Source of the DNA: Symsagittifera roscoffensis
Lineage: Eukaryota > Xenacoelomorpha > Acoela > Convolutidae
NCBI RefSeq assembly: GCF_963678635.1
Contig: NC_087062.1
Span: 72,257,345-72,321,344, forward strand
Length of the DNA: 64,000 bases
Reading direction: 5' to 3'
The notes beneath the pieces were generated by a model. The model was given only the letters and a program-made list of their open reading frames with translations, did not search any database and had not been told where the DNA came from. This document shows positions 41,601-47,918 of this stretch, piece after piece (position 1 is the first letter of the stretch; the number at the start of each line of letters is the position of its first letter). Both the position numbers and the translations under genes were made by a program.

Positions 41601-43309
41601 GGGATCAAATCAGGTAAAGGTGTTAGATATCTGGAAAAATGAAATGGAGTTTTCTCTGTCGAATCAACATTCTATGCGCAAGCAAAATCAAGGACTAATT
41701 CTGCCTTTGAATGATGGGATAGTTATTACAAGTAAAAAGCATATTACAAAAATTGCTGTTAGAATCATTTTAGGCTCAGAAATGGTTTTAATACCGTGAA
41801 ACTGGAAAGTTATGTGAATCATTGATAAAACCACTGTAAAAAGTTGATGGTTTATGTTTAGATGAACCTGATCAGCATCATGTTCTCGGCCTTGCAGGGG
41901 GACATCTCTGCCTTCCGTCGGTTCTCCCTCCAGGGGGTGGATCTGAACCAGAAGGACTACGACAGTCGCACCGCCCTGCACATCGCCGCCTCCGAGGGAC
42001 ACCTAGAGGTTGTCCGGTTCCTAGTGGAGCGCTGCAGTGTCGAGCGACACCCCATCGATAGGTAAGGAACTACCACAGCTCTCCGCATGTAGTAAGATCA
42101 ATCAAGTTATAAAGGGACGACCTTGAAACTTTTCTACGACCGCCTTTTAGCCAACAACAGAAATCTTGGAGGGAAAGCGTGCGCGCGGAATAGACCAATT
42201 TTTTGGTGAGAACCTTCCAAGAAGTGCCCCTAAAGTTCATGTTTGGCCTATTTCTTGAGAGTCAATGAACGTAATTTAGACTCTTTTACAGGTGGTAACC
42301 TTTTTTTTTTTTTCATTTTTTTTCAGGGAAAGTCTTAAAATTAACTTTTTCGCGGTTTTACTTTTGATTTCTTTTAAAATTATCTTCATTTCTTTAATTC
42401 TAAAGAAGACAAATCTAGTATCAAACAGCAAAAGTGTATAAGTCACGAAAACTATGATCGAATTCTAGTTTCAAAAATGGAATTTTTTAGGTTTCCCAGC
42501 AAAACAAAAAGTTTACATATTGATCCTGTTTTCTCAAAGTAGATTAATTTTAGCAAAAAATTGCCAATCGTAAATTATTTTACAAATTCAAAGAACGTTA
42601 AAGCCATACAATTTTTCTTCGAAATTCGAAAGCTGAGACTTTTTTTTTTACAAAACAAGTCAGTATTTTTTCTGTTTACTGGCGTTCATTGACTCTTTCC
42701 AGCTGTCCGTTAGCTATGATTCATATTGCGGCTGCGGCGCAGAAAATTGTGGCAAAATATGATCTGTATAGTGCTTCCAGAGAGCTCACAAAATTAATGC
42801 TGTCAATCTAAAAAAAATCTACAAAATTCGATTTGTTTTAAAAAGTCCGCCCTCCTACCCCTTCGAGAAAATCCTGGGCCCACTCTGTTTATGATGGTTA
42901 ACTTGGCTCTTAGTTGGATTTTTCAGTCAACCGGAGTCCCAACTTTCTATCATATGCCAACGAAAGTGAAAAATGAGACGACAATTGGTTACTGCCCCAA
43001 TTCGATGGGTTGGCTGAATATTAACTTTTTCAGTTCCGGTTAACATGGTTTATGTTGAGTTGCAACAACTGCAGGTGGGGCAATACACCATTGACGGAGG
43101 CGGAGAGATTCGGACACGGTGAAGTGGTCACGTATCTTAAGAAGAATGGCTTCTCCAGACGAAAGAAGAGTGCGGTTGGTTCCGGAGGCGGTGGGGGTCT
43201 CACAGTTGCTGCTACAAATGGCCCCAATGGGGAATCGAGCACACCCACTCCCAAGTCATCCACTGGCACCAGACCAGTGGCGTCACAGTTGATCAACAAC
43301 ACTAACTGA
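9902..43309 (+). CDS. GLS: Glutaminase gene with alternative N-terminal cassettes (whole locus)
   Basis: This is the locus-level entry. Constant exons (34623-43309) encode 526 residues from the end of the N-terminal helical domain through the glutaminase core to the ankyrin repeats. Three alternative upstream pairs feed them: A (9902-10209 with 10676-10814), B (26155-26480 with 26648-26771) and C (30107-~30411 with 30727-30838). Each first exon has its own ATG and ends with two extra bases. Each second exon starts with one base and ends in phase 0, matching the constant exon at 34623. Predicted lengths are about 675, 676 and 665 residues, in line with animal kidney-type glutaminase (about 670). 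No splice acceptor is apparent in front of the cassette ATGs, so choice is most likely by promoter. Transposons fill the long introns. Confidence 0.8.
10941..11464 (+). mobile_element. F1 hairpin-ended element, plus-oriented copy
   Basis: It starts TTTGTTCCGACTTTCGATAC with a 7-bp hairpin (ACTTTCG/CGAAAGT). It ends GGCAGTCGGAACATTCAGGG with a second hairpin (CAGGGC-TTT-GCCCTG) and GAGCAGTCTTG. The interior holds the AACGCGCGATAT motif. It has no coding capacity and lies in the long intron after cassette A. Confidence 0.7.
11797..12290 (+). mobile_element. F1 element, degenerate plus-oriented copy
   Basis: It resembles the copy at 10941 from TTTGTTCGGACTTTCG to CAGTCGGAACATTCAT, but has lost the terminal hairpin. 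It carries an internal tandem duplication around 11945-12052 of the segment AAGTTATGGGAG to GACAATTAACGCG. The open frame at 11861 crosses this duplication and is not a gene. Confidence 0.6.
12301..12546. mobile_element. F3 element containing a ~90-bp-arm palindrome
   Basis: 12301-12391 and 12405-12495 are near-perfect reverse complements separated by about 13 bp. The right end, ATTGTTAAGTAGATC, matches the F3 terminal repeat at 8590. The left terminal repeat is missing, apparently where the element abuts the F1 copy. An extruded arm would form a long hairpin. Confidence 0.65.
12925..13130. repeat. Small F2-related inverted-repeat element
   Basis: The left end AGTAGCAAAAAGGTGTAACA and the right end CTGTCTGTTCCAACGTTTTG are inverted versions of each other and resemble F2 termini. 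There is no coding capacity. Confidence 0.45.
13820..13905 (+). repeat. Remote relic of the F1 left end
   Basis: TTTTTGTTCCGACTCCCGAA followed by a GGGGGTGGTTTTTTAT tract and TTCAGAC preserves the order of motifs of the F1 left end at much lower identity. The overlapping open frames on both strands (13694-13946) are not supported as genes. Confidence 0.35.
14150..14340. repeat. 22-bp minisatellite
   Basis: About eight to nine imperfect units of CTCGAGCACGGTCGAAACATAC. Variants carry small deletions or a doubled GAGCACGATC. Decayed units continue as isolated TCGAGC..GGTCGAAGC pieces near 14600-14700. Three overlapping minus-strand frames here encode the repeat in three phases (Cys-Phe-Asp-Arg-Ala-Arg runs) and are artefacts. 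Confidence 0.85.
14717..14957 (-). repeat. 3' LTR of the retrotransposon
   Basis: This copy is next to the polypurine tract, so it is the 3' LTR of the minus-strand element. It shares long blocks with the other LTR, for example GGATTGGCGAGCTAATTATG and AAGGTCACTTGACCAGCTCA. Confidence 0.88.
14958..14969 (-). promoter_or_regulatory. Polypurine tract
   Basis: On the minus strand TGAGAGGGGGAC lies directly against the 3' LTR. This is the position and composition expected for the plus-strand DNA primer of an LTR retrotransposon. Confidence 0.7.
15001..15090. repeat. Three hairpin-forming repeats in the retrotransposon 3' region
   Basis: Units start at 15001, 15025 and 15058, the last two 33 bp long. 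Each contains GTTTTACGTCCCC followed by GTGGGAC, so that GTCCC and GGGAC pair into a short hairpin. They lie between the last open frame and the polypurine tract. Confidence 0.7.
15094..16464 (-). pseudogene. Retrotransposon C-terminal basic tail, broken
   Basis: Three successive minus-strand frames (16464-16099, 15851-15303, 15345-15094) follow the integrase. They are rich in Lys, Ser, Thr, Pro and Gln (for example [10 protein letters not shown]) with no recognisable fold. They read as the low-complexity tail of pol or an extra ORF. Gaps and frame changes between them suggest decay. No envelope-like signal peptide or membrane segment is visible. Confidence 0.55.
16648..17487 (-). pseudogene. 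Integrase, inactivated
   Basis: Frames at 17487-17104, 17224-16964 and 17058-16648 carry an integrase. [10 protein letters not shown] is the Cys pair of the zinc-binding domain, and [17 protein letters not shown] lies in the catalytic core. In the core, the first catalytic Asp appears as Gly (VQLGFARPL) and the second Asp motif reads RCNQAQ, with Asn in place of Asp. The frame is split. The protein would normally insert the element's cDNA into host DNA, but this copy should be inactive. Confidence 0.75.
17493..18224 (-). pseudogene. Spacer between RNase H and integrase
   Basis: Frames 18224-18012 and 17900-17493 link RNase H to integrase. The first contains [13 protein letters not shown], continuing the region after RNase H. 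The second is hydrophilic and rich in Lys, Thr and Pro ([18 protein letters not shown]) without a known fold. A long linker at this position is unusual but fits a lineage-specific pol. Confidence 0.45.
18300..19673 (-). pseudogene. Reverse transcriptase and RNase H, broken
   Basis: The RT part (19673-18686) shows [20 protein letters not shown] in the joined minus-strand reading, [20 protein letters not shown], and the catalytic box YLDDILI at about 19090. The stretch 19250-19460 is interrupted by stops and frame changes. RNase H (18571-18300) retains [20 protein letters not shown], but its TDH motif reads ITNHQAL, an Asp-to-Asn change at a metal ligand. The pair would copy RNA to DNA and degrade the template; this copy cannot make the full protein. 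Confidence 0.85.
19942..20136 (-). pseudogene. Aspartic protease fragment
   Basis: The frame contains [15 protein letters not shown], where DSG matches the catalytic D[ST]G of retroviral-type proteases, positioned between gag and RT as expected. The downstream flap and the ILG motif region continue in another frame near 19800, so the protein is interrupted. Confidence 0.65.
20155..21342 (-). pseudogene. Gag polyprotein, frameshifted, with CCHC zinc knuckle
   Basis: Three frames (21342-21109, 20979-20734, 20724-20155) read in order as gag. The start is [20 protein letters not shown]. Its ATG overlaps the last base of the 5' LTR, so coding begins within the primer-binding site. The third frame ends with [14 protein letters not shown], a CX2CX4HX4C nucleic-acid-binding knuckle, after an Arg/Gly/Asn-rich stretch. 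An additional upstream Cys (CPARDKVC) is present. The frames are separated by lesions near 20730 and 21000-21100. Confidence 0.8.
21324..21341 (-). promoter_or_regulatory. Candidate tRNA primer-binding site
   Basis: Directly after the 5' LTR the minus strand reads TGGCGCAGTCAGCAGCAT. A TGG start is complementary to the CCA end of a tRNA. I do not know which tRNA would match. Confidence 0.5.
21342..21584 (-). repeat. 5' LTR of the retrotransposon
   Basis: This is the partner of the LTR at 14717, with the same TGTCA/TGACA termini. It is followed on the minus strand by the primer-binding site and gag. Confidence 0.88.
21640..21697 (+). repeat. Relic of an F1 right end
   Basis: AGTCGTAACACTCAGGG, then an AC..GG hairpin-like tract, then AGAGCGGCCTTG follows the order of the F1 right terminus at reduced identity. 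Confidence 0.35.
22659..23806. mobile_element. Two head-to-head F1 copies forming a 1.15-kb inverted repeat
   Basis: The minus-oriented copy (22659-23206) and the plus-oriented copy (23262-23806) are about 540 bp each and mirror each other across a spacer of about 55 bp. The outer ends are AACAAGACTGCTCG and CGAGCAGTCTTGTT. Both retain the CTTTCG/CGAAAG hairpin at the inner end and the internal CpG-containing TTAACGCG block. The minus-strand frame at 23118-23333 lies inside it and is not a gene. Confidence 0.75.
24152..24428 (+). mobile_element. hAT-type MITE, 5'-truncated copy
   Basis: It matches the 399-bp element at 45611 from GGAGCGCGCGCCGAAAAAA to CCTAGATCCGCTCCTG, including the internal poly-C run (about 18 C). 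The first 100 or so bases are missing. Confidence 0.7.
24429..26100. other. Noncoding stretch before cassette B
   Basis: AT-rich, with short unrecognised frames only. It presumably holds the promoter and any 5' UTR of cassette B. A minimal upstream ORF (ATG ACG TAA) occurs at 26098, just before the cassette B start. I see no clear TATA box that I would defend. Confidence 0.4.
26155..26771 (+). CDS. GLS: Glutaminase alternative N-terminal cassette B (two exons)
   Basis: Exon B1 is 26155-26480 (ATG in aaatATGagc, donor gtaagc); exon B2 is 26648-26771 (acceptor aattag, donor gtaagt). B1 encodes a Ser/Glu/Asn-rich, probably disordered segment with EEDVLFYIP and [10 protein letters not shown]2 encodes [20 protein letters not shown] and IVNVDHFLS, directly comparable with cassette A ([24 protein letters not shown]). 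This segment corresponds to the helical region just before the TGLR motif in animal glutaminases. Joined to the constant exons it predicts about 676 residues. The N-terminus has one acidic residue in the first 24 positions and is not clearly a mitochondrial presequence. This is the best-looking cassette for splice-site quality. Confidence 0.75.
26974..27125 (-). repeat. Partial F1 element
   Basis: It starts ACGACTGCTCGTAATGTTCC and follows the minus-oriented F1 sequence through GGTCTATGGAGCAG to TCATCCCCCACACG, then stops. The terminal hairpin is deleted. Confidence 0.55.
27126..28324. other. Noncoding stretch between cassettes B and C
   Basis: No gene, repeat family or RNA that I can support. 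Confidence 0.4.
28325..29356. mobile_element. Foldback element with ~250-bp arms and a MITE nested in the loop
   Basis: The left arm (28325-28585) and right arm (29105-29356) are reverse complements with scattered mismatches. Shared tracts include CTTGTTTTTAAGGCGTAAA and TAGCCAGTATATCA. The loop contains the hAT-type MITE at 28629. Overlapping short frames on both strands reflect the repeat. Confidence 0.6.
28629..28965 (+). mobile_element. hAT-type MITE, 3'-truncated copy
   Basis: It starts CAATGGTGGATTTAGG and keeps GGAGCGCGCGCCGAAAAAAC and GGTCGACCTAAAAAAGGGTC-like blocks. It ends before the poly-C tract. The plus-strand frame at 28514 runs through it and is not a gene. Confidence 0.7.
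30107..30838 (+). CDS. GLS: Glutaminase alternative N-terminal cassette C (two exons)
   Basis: Exon C1 starts at ATG 30107 (aacaATGa). Its donor is not certain; a GT at 30412 gives the phase used by cassettes A and B, but the site (AAGAA|gtggtc) is weak. Exon C2 is 30727-30838 (acceptor ttttgcag, donor gtttgt). C1 is Ser-rich, then strongly acidic ([18 protein letters not shown]), with acidic residues from position 5, so it is unlike a mitochondrial presequence. C2 encodes [20 protein letters not shown] and DYILR, the same helical segment as A2 and B2 but more diverged. Joined to the constant exons it predicts about 665 residues. Confidence 0.65.
30839..32199. other. Intron sequence after cassette C
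   Basis: AT-rich intron. A weak F1-left-end-like piece (TTTTGTTCCGACCATTG, then TCGGGTGTGTTTC) lies at 31922-31985. No coding exon was found. Confidence 0.45.
32200..32310 (+). repeat. Short interspersed repeat (GTCCCAGTATCGAGAAAA type)
   Basis: AACTGTCCCAGTATCGAGAA and the following AGTCTTAGTTCGAGCGAGTAA recur in altered form at 50300-50400 (GTCCCAGTGTAGAGAAAA, then GAGCGAGTAAAGC). The first motif also recurs near 40835. Short ACGCGAACAAGTA duplications follow. Confidence 0.4.
32521..32908 (+). mobile_element. hAT-type MITE copy
   Basis: This is nearly full length, from TAGGGGCGGATTTTGG to CCTATATCCGCTCCTG. It keeps the GGCGCCTTCGGCGCC palindrome and a poly-C run. Flanking octamers (CCTAGTTT and CCTTATTC) are only partly alike, so the target duplication has eroded. 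Confidence 0.75.
33008..33062 (+). repeat. F1-like terminus, second subfamily
   Basis: GGTCGGAACATTCTCTGC, then a TACTTGCACAG tract and GTATCCTGGT. The same motif order occurs at 41145 and 61425, all on the plus strand, and resembles the F1 right end. Confidence 0.4.
33984..34049 (+). CDS. Possible alternative terminal exon
   Basis: A good acceptor (TAGTTATTTTCAG) is followed by 21 codons ([20 protein letters not shown]..) and TAA, in phase 0 like the cassette second exons. Its composition is coding-like compared with the flanks. If used after a cassette it would end the protein before the catalytic domain. No polyadenylation signal is obvious nearby, so it may be chance. Confidence 0.25.
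   Translation, partial: NGAPSEPSENKTSNDDKPISN
34623..43309 (+). CDS. GLS: Glutaminase constant exons (catalytic domain and ankyrin repeats)
   Basis: It hydrolyses glutamine to glutamate and ammonia; animal GLS works as a tetramer, usually in mitochondria. Exons: 34623-34741, 35244-35373, 36844-36923, 37331-37494, 37759-37850, 38138-38317, 38715-38891, 41225-41356, 41542-41613, 41862-42061 and 43075-43309. All junctions are GT-AG and in frame (526 residues). Catalytic and substrate residues of the family are all kept: Tyr in [10 protein letters not shown], the Ser-x-x-Lys pair in QSVSKPL (Ser codon 37371, Lys codon 37380), Asn in [10 protein letters not shown], Glu and Asn in [15 protein letters not shown], and Tyr in CGMYDFSGQ. 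Ankyrin repeats follow ([13 protein letters not shown]-like, then [15 protein letters not shown]). The tail is Gly/Ser/Thr-rich. It resembles the KGA-type C-terminus rather than the short GAC form. Confidence 0.95.
35443..35532. repeat. 30-bp tandem repeat, three units
   Basis: Units start at 35443, 35473 and 35503, each GCCATCGCGACTCAAAACAG followed by GTGTGTTGCC or a variant. Decayed fragments continue to about 35620. It lies inside a glutaminase intron. Confidence 0.75.
35765..36120 (+). repeat. Interspersed repeat R3
   Basis: It begins CAGGCTAAAGTTTGCTTTTT and ends near CTGTCTGTTGGCTATG. It is collinear over about 360 bp with 42335-42720, sharing AACAGCAAAAGTG and TTCGAAAGCTGA tracts. 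A short end fragment is at 40195-40265. It has no coding capacity. Confidence 0.6.
38582..38615. repeat. (GA)n microsatellite
   Basis: About 16 GA units in the intron before exon 38715. Confidence 0.95.
38941..39335 (+). mobile_element. hAT-type MITE copy in a glutaminase intron
   Basis: It is 5'-trimmed and keeps GGGAGCGCGCGCCGAAAAAA, the poly-C run and the end CCTAGATCCGCGCCTG. The plus- and minus-strand frames at 38821-39230 run into it and are not genes. Confidence 0.75.
40350..40500 (+). repeat. Highly diverged hAT-type MITE fragment
   Basis: GTAAAGTTTTTCTCACCTTG, GGCGCCAACATATAAAATTT and GGGGCAGCGCAGGCAGA follow the order of the MITE centre at low identity. It lies in the same intron as the 38941 copy and the same orientation. 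Confidence 0.4.
41145..41205 (+). repeat. F1-like terminus, second subfamily
   Basis: GTGGTCGGAACGTTCTGTGC, then TTCTTGCATACCAGC and TATCCTTGTTG, matching the pieces at 33008 and 61425. It ends 20 bp upstream of the glutaminase exon at 41225, so it supplies or abuts that intron's acceptor region. Confidence 0.4.
42130..42890 (+). mobile_element. hAT-type MITE interrupted by an R3 repeat
   Basis: MITE sequence (GAGGGAAAGCGTGCGCGCGG) runs to about 42290. R3 occupies about 42335-42720. MITE sequence then resumes at GGCTGCGGCGCAGAAAATTG and ends near CGAGAAAATCCTGGGCC. The order shows that R3 arrived after the MITE, inside the glutaminase intron 42062-43074. Confidence 0.6.
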
Positions 43310-43422
43310 TTGAGATCCATGAACCAAGAAGCATTATGTAGTGCTAACTGGAAAACTAAATGACACAAACGATTTAAAAATACGCTCTTTTCTTTTTGTC
43401 TAGGAAAATTCAGTAAACAACA

Positions 43423-43428
43423 AATAAA
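43423..43428 (+). promoter_or_regulatory. Glutaminase polyadenylation signal
   Basis: An AATAAA hexamer 114 bp after the glutaminase stop codon, the first clear one on the plus strand. Confidence 0.6.
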
Positions 43429-44012
43429 AATAAGCATTGATTGGGCGAAAACATAGAATTTTGGCAGATTTTAGAAAAGAAAAGCAATTTTTTAGAAAAA
43501 AAAGAACAAAAGAAGAAGTCGATGAGCCATATCGTAGATACAGAGGACAATGAAAAAAGCGTACAAAAGCTTTTGTGAAGTAACCGCAAACTATTTAATT
43601 TCAATTCATGTTTTGATTATTTAACCACTCAAATATTAGAAGGCACATAGTTATATAGTTAGATATACTGGAAGCAATTTCTCAGATGTATAATTTGATT
43701 TCACTGCCACAGAAGAATCTTTTTGTCTCAGAATCCAGTAGTTTAAAAAAAACGAGATAAAACATCTTGAAAGGGACCTACAGTCTTTACAGAGGAGATG
43801 TTTCATTTTTTGCATAATTGTAGGTCTTCCCCTTGGAAAATGAAACGTATTTTGGCTTTTTAAAGTGTTAACCGAACGAACTGTTTGTAACGGTCTGAAT
43901 TGAATTGAATAATTGAAGATTACTAATTCGTTATTATAGTTTGTTTATTCACAGCCAACAATAGCATGTGTTTAAAAGTTTCACCGCTATCAAATTTGCT
44001 TAAGGGAAAAGT

Positions 44013-44250
44013 ACGTCTCGTTAAAAAATGGAATACAAGTAAAATCTAAACTCGCAAAAAAGCCGTAATTACTTTCAATGCGTAACTCCAATTTACTGAA
44101 ACGAACCTGGGAAATAATATTATATGGCAGGTCTTGTTAAAAAGTTGAACGCAGGTACAATCTCACCAGGTTTATACAAAACGCCGTAATGCTTATCGGT
44201 GCGTAACTCATAATTTACCGAGACAAAACATGGAAAATTTTATCCGACAT
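44013..44250. repeat. Two degenerate ~120-bp tandem units
   Basis: GCCGTAATTACTTTCAATGC, GTAACTCCAATTTACTGAA in the first unit and GCCGTAATGCTTATCGGTGC, GTAACTCATAATTTACCGA in the second keep the same spacing, each preceded by TCTCGTTAAAAAAT or TCTTGTTAAAAAGT. Confidence 0.5.
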
Positions 44251-44829
44251 GATATATGTGAATCAATGCAATAAATCATTTCAAAAACAAGAATTACTTA
44301 TTCGGAATTATCAATTTAATTGATGCTAAACTAAATGGATGAAAAAAAAAATTAGAATCAAATTTATGGATTTTATAAACAGATGACACAAAGTCTAGAT
44401 GCTTCCGATTGCCCCTTAATTCATATCAAATAGTTTTTGGGAAAAAATAAATTGAAAATCTATAATATTTTGATAATATCAAAGATCATGTGAAAAACTC
44501 GAGTCGTACAAAATTTATAGGATCAAAAAGCAAAGCCATAAATAACGAGGAACGATTTTGTTTGCGGAATAATTCGCCAGGCATAAGTAATTCACGTTGC
44601 GCTTTCGACATCATGAATAAACTCTTCAAAGCGCGAATAATTTGGTTCAGAACATGGTCAAATTGGGAATTTTGGGAATCTCCCAGAGCTTAATAAAAAA
44701 TAATTGAATGTAAATCAAATTATACAATTTTATTTAAAAAATTTTTTTGATCACCAACAATTGACCGAATTAAAACATCTGCAACCTCAAATTTTTAAAT
44801 TTATAAGTCTCCAGGTAATCTGCTTCGCA

Positions 44830-45060
44830 AAATTTGTTCTTTAACTATTAGTTACTTTGCAAAATTTTTTTCAAAACTCTTTGCAAGACCCTAAGAGTGC
44901 TTGAACAAAAAAATGTTCGCATTGTTTTATTCTATTCAAACCTAAAGATAATTGCGAAACTTGTTCAAGACCTTAAGAATGCGTGAACAAAAAACTGTTC
45001 GCATTGTTTTATTCCATTTAACCTCGTCGCTTTATTCCATTCAAACCGTACTTCTCCAGA
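44830..45060. repeat. Two to three degenerate ~100-bp tandem units
   Basis: CAAGACCCTAAGAGTGCTTG, AACAAAAAAATGTTCGCATT in the first unit is repeated as CAAGACCTTAAGAATGCGTG, AACAAAAAACTGTTCGCATT in the second, with partial TTTATTCCATTCAAACC units after. Confidence 0.6.
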
Positions 45061-45610
45061 ATTTTTAAAAGTAAAGTATCAGTTCTGTATCAGATTCTAT
45101 AAATCAGAGAAAAAACAGCAATACTGTAACAATTTTTTTCCTGCTGTAATACTGTTTTTTTTCTGCTATTTTCCTGGTCAGGAACAAATCCGAGGTTTTG
45201 TTTTGACAATTTTCTGATCAGATCAAAATCAAAATTATAACTTCTCTGGTTATAAAAAATCTGAAATTTTAATCTGTTTATTTCTATGGCCAGACAAAAA
45301 AATCATAGATATTGTCAAATAAAAAAAACCAGAGCAGACATTTTTGTATAAAACTCGAAAAAATCTGTAGAAAAACTAATTCCGTACCGTGATTTTAATG
45401 AAATTGTTTGGTTGGGCTGAAAAAATTTTTAAGCCTTCTTGTTGAAAATTATTTAAGGTTTTCTGAAAAAAAAGGAAACACTCTAAAAAACTCTCGGATT
45501 TGAAATTCAATTATAAAACAATTAAAAATTAAGCTAAAAATGATTATAACGAAGTCAAACGAAACTATAAAAGGAAATTGCTCAATAAAGTTATAAATAA
45601 TCAATGAAAT

Positions 45611-46009
45611 CAGAAGTGGATTTAGGGGGGAGCGGACGCCCCCCGTCGCCTTTTCAGGGATTGGACCCCTCCCGACCCAAAGTGTCTCCCCTTTGTACTA
45701 TTTTGAGATATCCATTTTTGGCTGACTGACCATAAAATTTTTCTAAAGGCGCCTATACCAATTTTGAGGGGGGAGCGCGCGCCAAAAAAGCGCGATTTCT
45801 GGTCAACGTTTTTCAAAAAGGGCCGGTTTTTTTCATAATTTTTCTGCTGCGCAGAAAATTTAGTCAAAATGAGGTCTTCATAGTGATTAGCAGAGCCCAG
45901 AATTTCAACTTGGTGGAACTAAAAAGAGGTCGACAAAATTTTAAATTGTTTTTGTTTAAAATCCGCCTCCCCCCCCCCCCCACACGAGAAATTCCTAGAT
46001 CGGCGCCTG
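45611..46009 (+). mobile_element. hAT-type MITE, complete copy with 8-bp target duplication
   Basis: This is 399 bp. The octamer AATGAAAT lies immediately on both sides (45603-45610 and 46010-46017), which is the target-duplication length of hAT transposons. The ends are inverted versions of each other: CAGAAGTGGATTTAGG and CCTAGATCGGCGCCTG. The interior holds a GGAGCGCGCGCCAAAAAAGC block and a run of about 14 C. There is no coding capacity; the minus-strand frame inside it is an accident. Confidence 0.85.
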
Positions 46010-46139
46010 AATGAAATTGCGCATAACTAGGCATCAGAACGAAAATCAGAGTACAAATTTCACAATTTTCTCATGACTATCAGTCTTAAGGCAGTTTTAG
46101 GCAGATAAAGTAACTAAACTAACCAAATGATTGTTTCCA

Positions 46140-46540
46140 GCAAACAAATTTATTTTTTCCGCAAAAACTTTAGGATGTTTTCAGCTAATTTTTAGCGGTT
46201 GTGGCATGCATCATTTTAAAAGATGCTCATTTTTCCCATGTTTTTTCAAAAAATTGGTTTTTTTCCAGGCTTATTTGGTTGCTCAAGGCTTTAAACTACC
46301 AAAGCTAACCTATTTATATTTTTTTTGCAAAAAACTGCGTTCTTAGGTTGTTTTCAGCCAATTTTTAGCTGTTGGGGGATGCATCAATATAAATTTTTTT
46401 TATTTTGTCCATACTTTTTATACCAAAAATTGCGTTTTTCCGGGAATATTAGGATGCTCAAGCATTTAAAGTACCGTAGCTAACCAACTTTCTTTCGCAA
46501 AAAAAACTAATTTCTTAAGTAGTTTTTGGCACAGTTTTTA
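46140..46540. repeat. ~168-bp tandem repeat, about 2.3 units
   Basis: Units begin at GCAAAAA at 46161, 46326 and 46497. Each contains TTAGG.TGTTTTCAGC.AATT, GATGC, TGCTCAAG..TTTAAA and AGCTAACC blocks. The frame at 46131 is a product of the repeat. Confidence 0.6.
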
Positions 46541-47635
46541 TACATAAAACTATTTTAATTGTTTTTCTTTTTGTAATCAAAACCTTGACAAAACTTTGAA
46601 ATCAGATTGAAATTTTGTATAAAATTTTCCACTAATGTTTGAGAATAAAAACAGAATAAAACAGTACTGTAACAGTAATATTACAGTTCTAGAAAACTAG
46701 TGGCAAATTTTTTCCTTTTCATTCTCTTAGCCGGGTGAAAAGCAGAGTAATTTTCGGATTTTACACTGATACAGAATTGAACTGATAACCTTTGTGACTT
46801 CAACCCGGGTTCTCAGTGGATTGTGTCACATTGCTATACTTTTTGCTGTTGTATGTATATCTATCAGCGTTTTTCTATCAAGGTTTTTCAGGTTAATGAA
46901 ATGAGTTGTTTTGTTTAAAATGCGACGATCCATCCGACTCAGGAACTAATAACTGACAAGCACAATTGTATTGAAACAAAAATTCTGAGATGCTGTGTAT
47001 GCCACTCCATGATGTAAGCCAATAGTTAAACTATGGAAAGAAAGCTTTTCGAAAAAGATTGCGGCAATAAATTCTTTTCTTTGTTACATGTGTGAAACTT
47101 TTCTGGTTATCAAAAAAGATTGTTTTTGACAAGCGAGGCCCAGCTGATGAGTTGTCTTCCGGTTGAAACTGAGCACGGTACCAACCAAATTTGCCTCAAG
47201 AATATGAAGTGGTTTCGGACAGAATTTTTGGAACCTAAAAATGCGTTTTTGAAATTACACGCTGCTTGTTGAAAATCAAATAATTTTTTATGAATACTTC
47301 GTTTAAACTTGTTGATTTAGATTTAAATATTATCAGATATAAAATGGAGATTTGCATTTTTAATCGTTCAAATTGCAACTTTTGGAAAAACGTATCCTCA
47401 AAAAGATCAGTTAAGAAGTGACAAATTTCATTCCAGGTAGCATGTTTCTAATTTAATGTTTTATCACAACAATTAGGTTCCGCAACTTTCTTTCCGCTTG
47501 CGCTAGCGTTATGTTTTATTCTTTATAGAATATCTTTTTCAGCAGGTTCAACTTATTTACTTGTTTTACAGCTAGCGTAGCTCATTTTATCATGTACTAG
47601 TTTTTTTTACTAATGAAAGATTTGATGTGTTGACG
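46541..47635. other. Intergenic stretch, nothing recognised
   Basis: AT-rich sequence between the converging genes; no coding or repeat signal that I can support. Confidence 0.4.
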
Positions 47636-47718
47636 TGATTTCTGAACGGGTTATCTCAAGCAAGTTGACTGTATGTGATTTTTGGGTGGGTTATCTACAG
47701 CAAGTTGACTGTATGCGT
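47636..47718. repeat. ~43-bp tandem duplication
   Basis: GTGATTTCTGAACGGGTTAT and GTGATTTTTGGGTGGGTTAT each lead into a CAAGCAAGTTGACTGTATG or CAGCAAGTTGACTGTATG block. Confidence 0.6.
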
Positions 47719-47918
47719 TTTGAAGTCCAAATTTGTAAACCTAACTTCTATGGAGACATGTGCGATTTTGCTGCCGCGTTGTCTACCATTTCGTGAAAGC
47801 TTGGCATCTGGTATCTGTATGTACAAAAGCCGAAACTAAAAAATTTCAGTTTTTTTTCCTCGGAATCAAAAGTCGTAGCGACGTTAACAACTGAATAATC
47901 ATTTTTTTTTGTTTCGGC

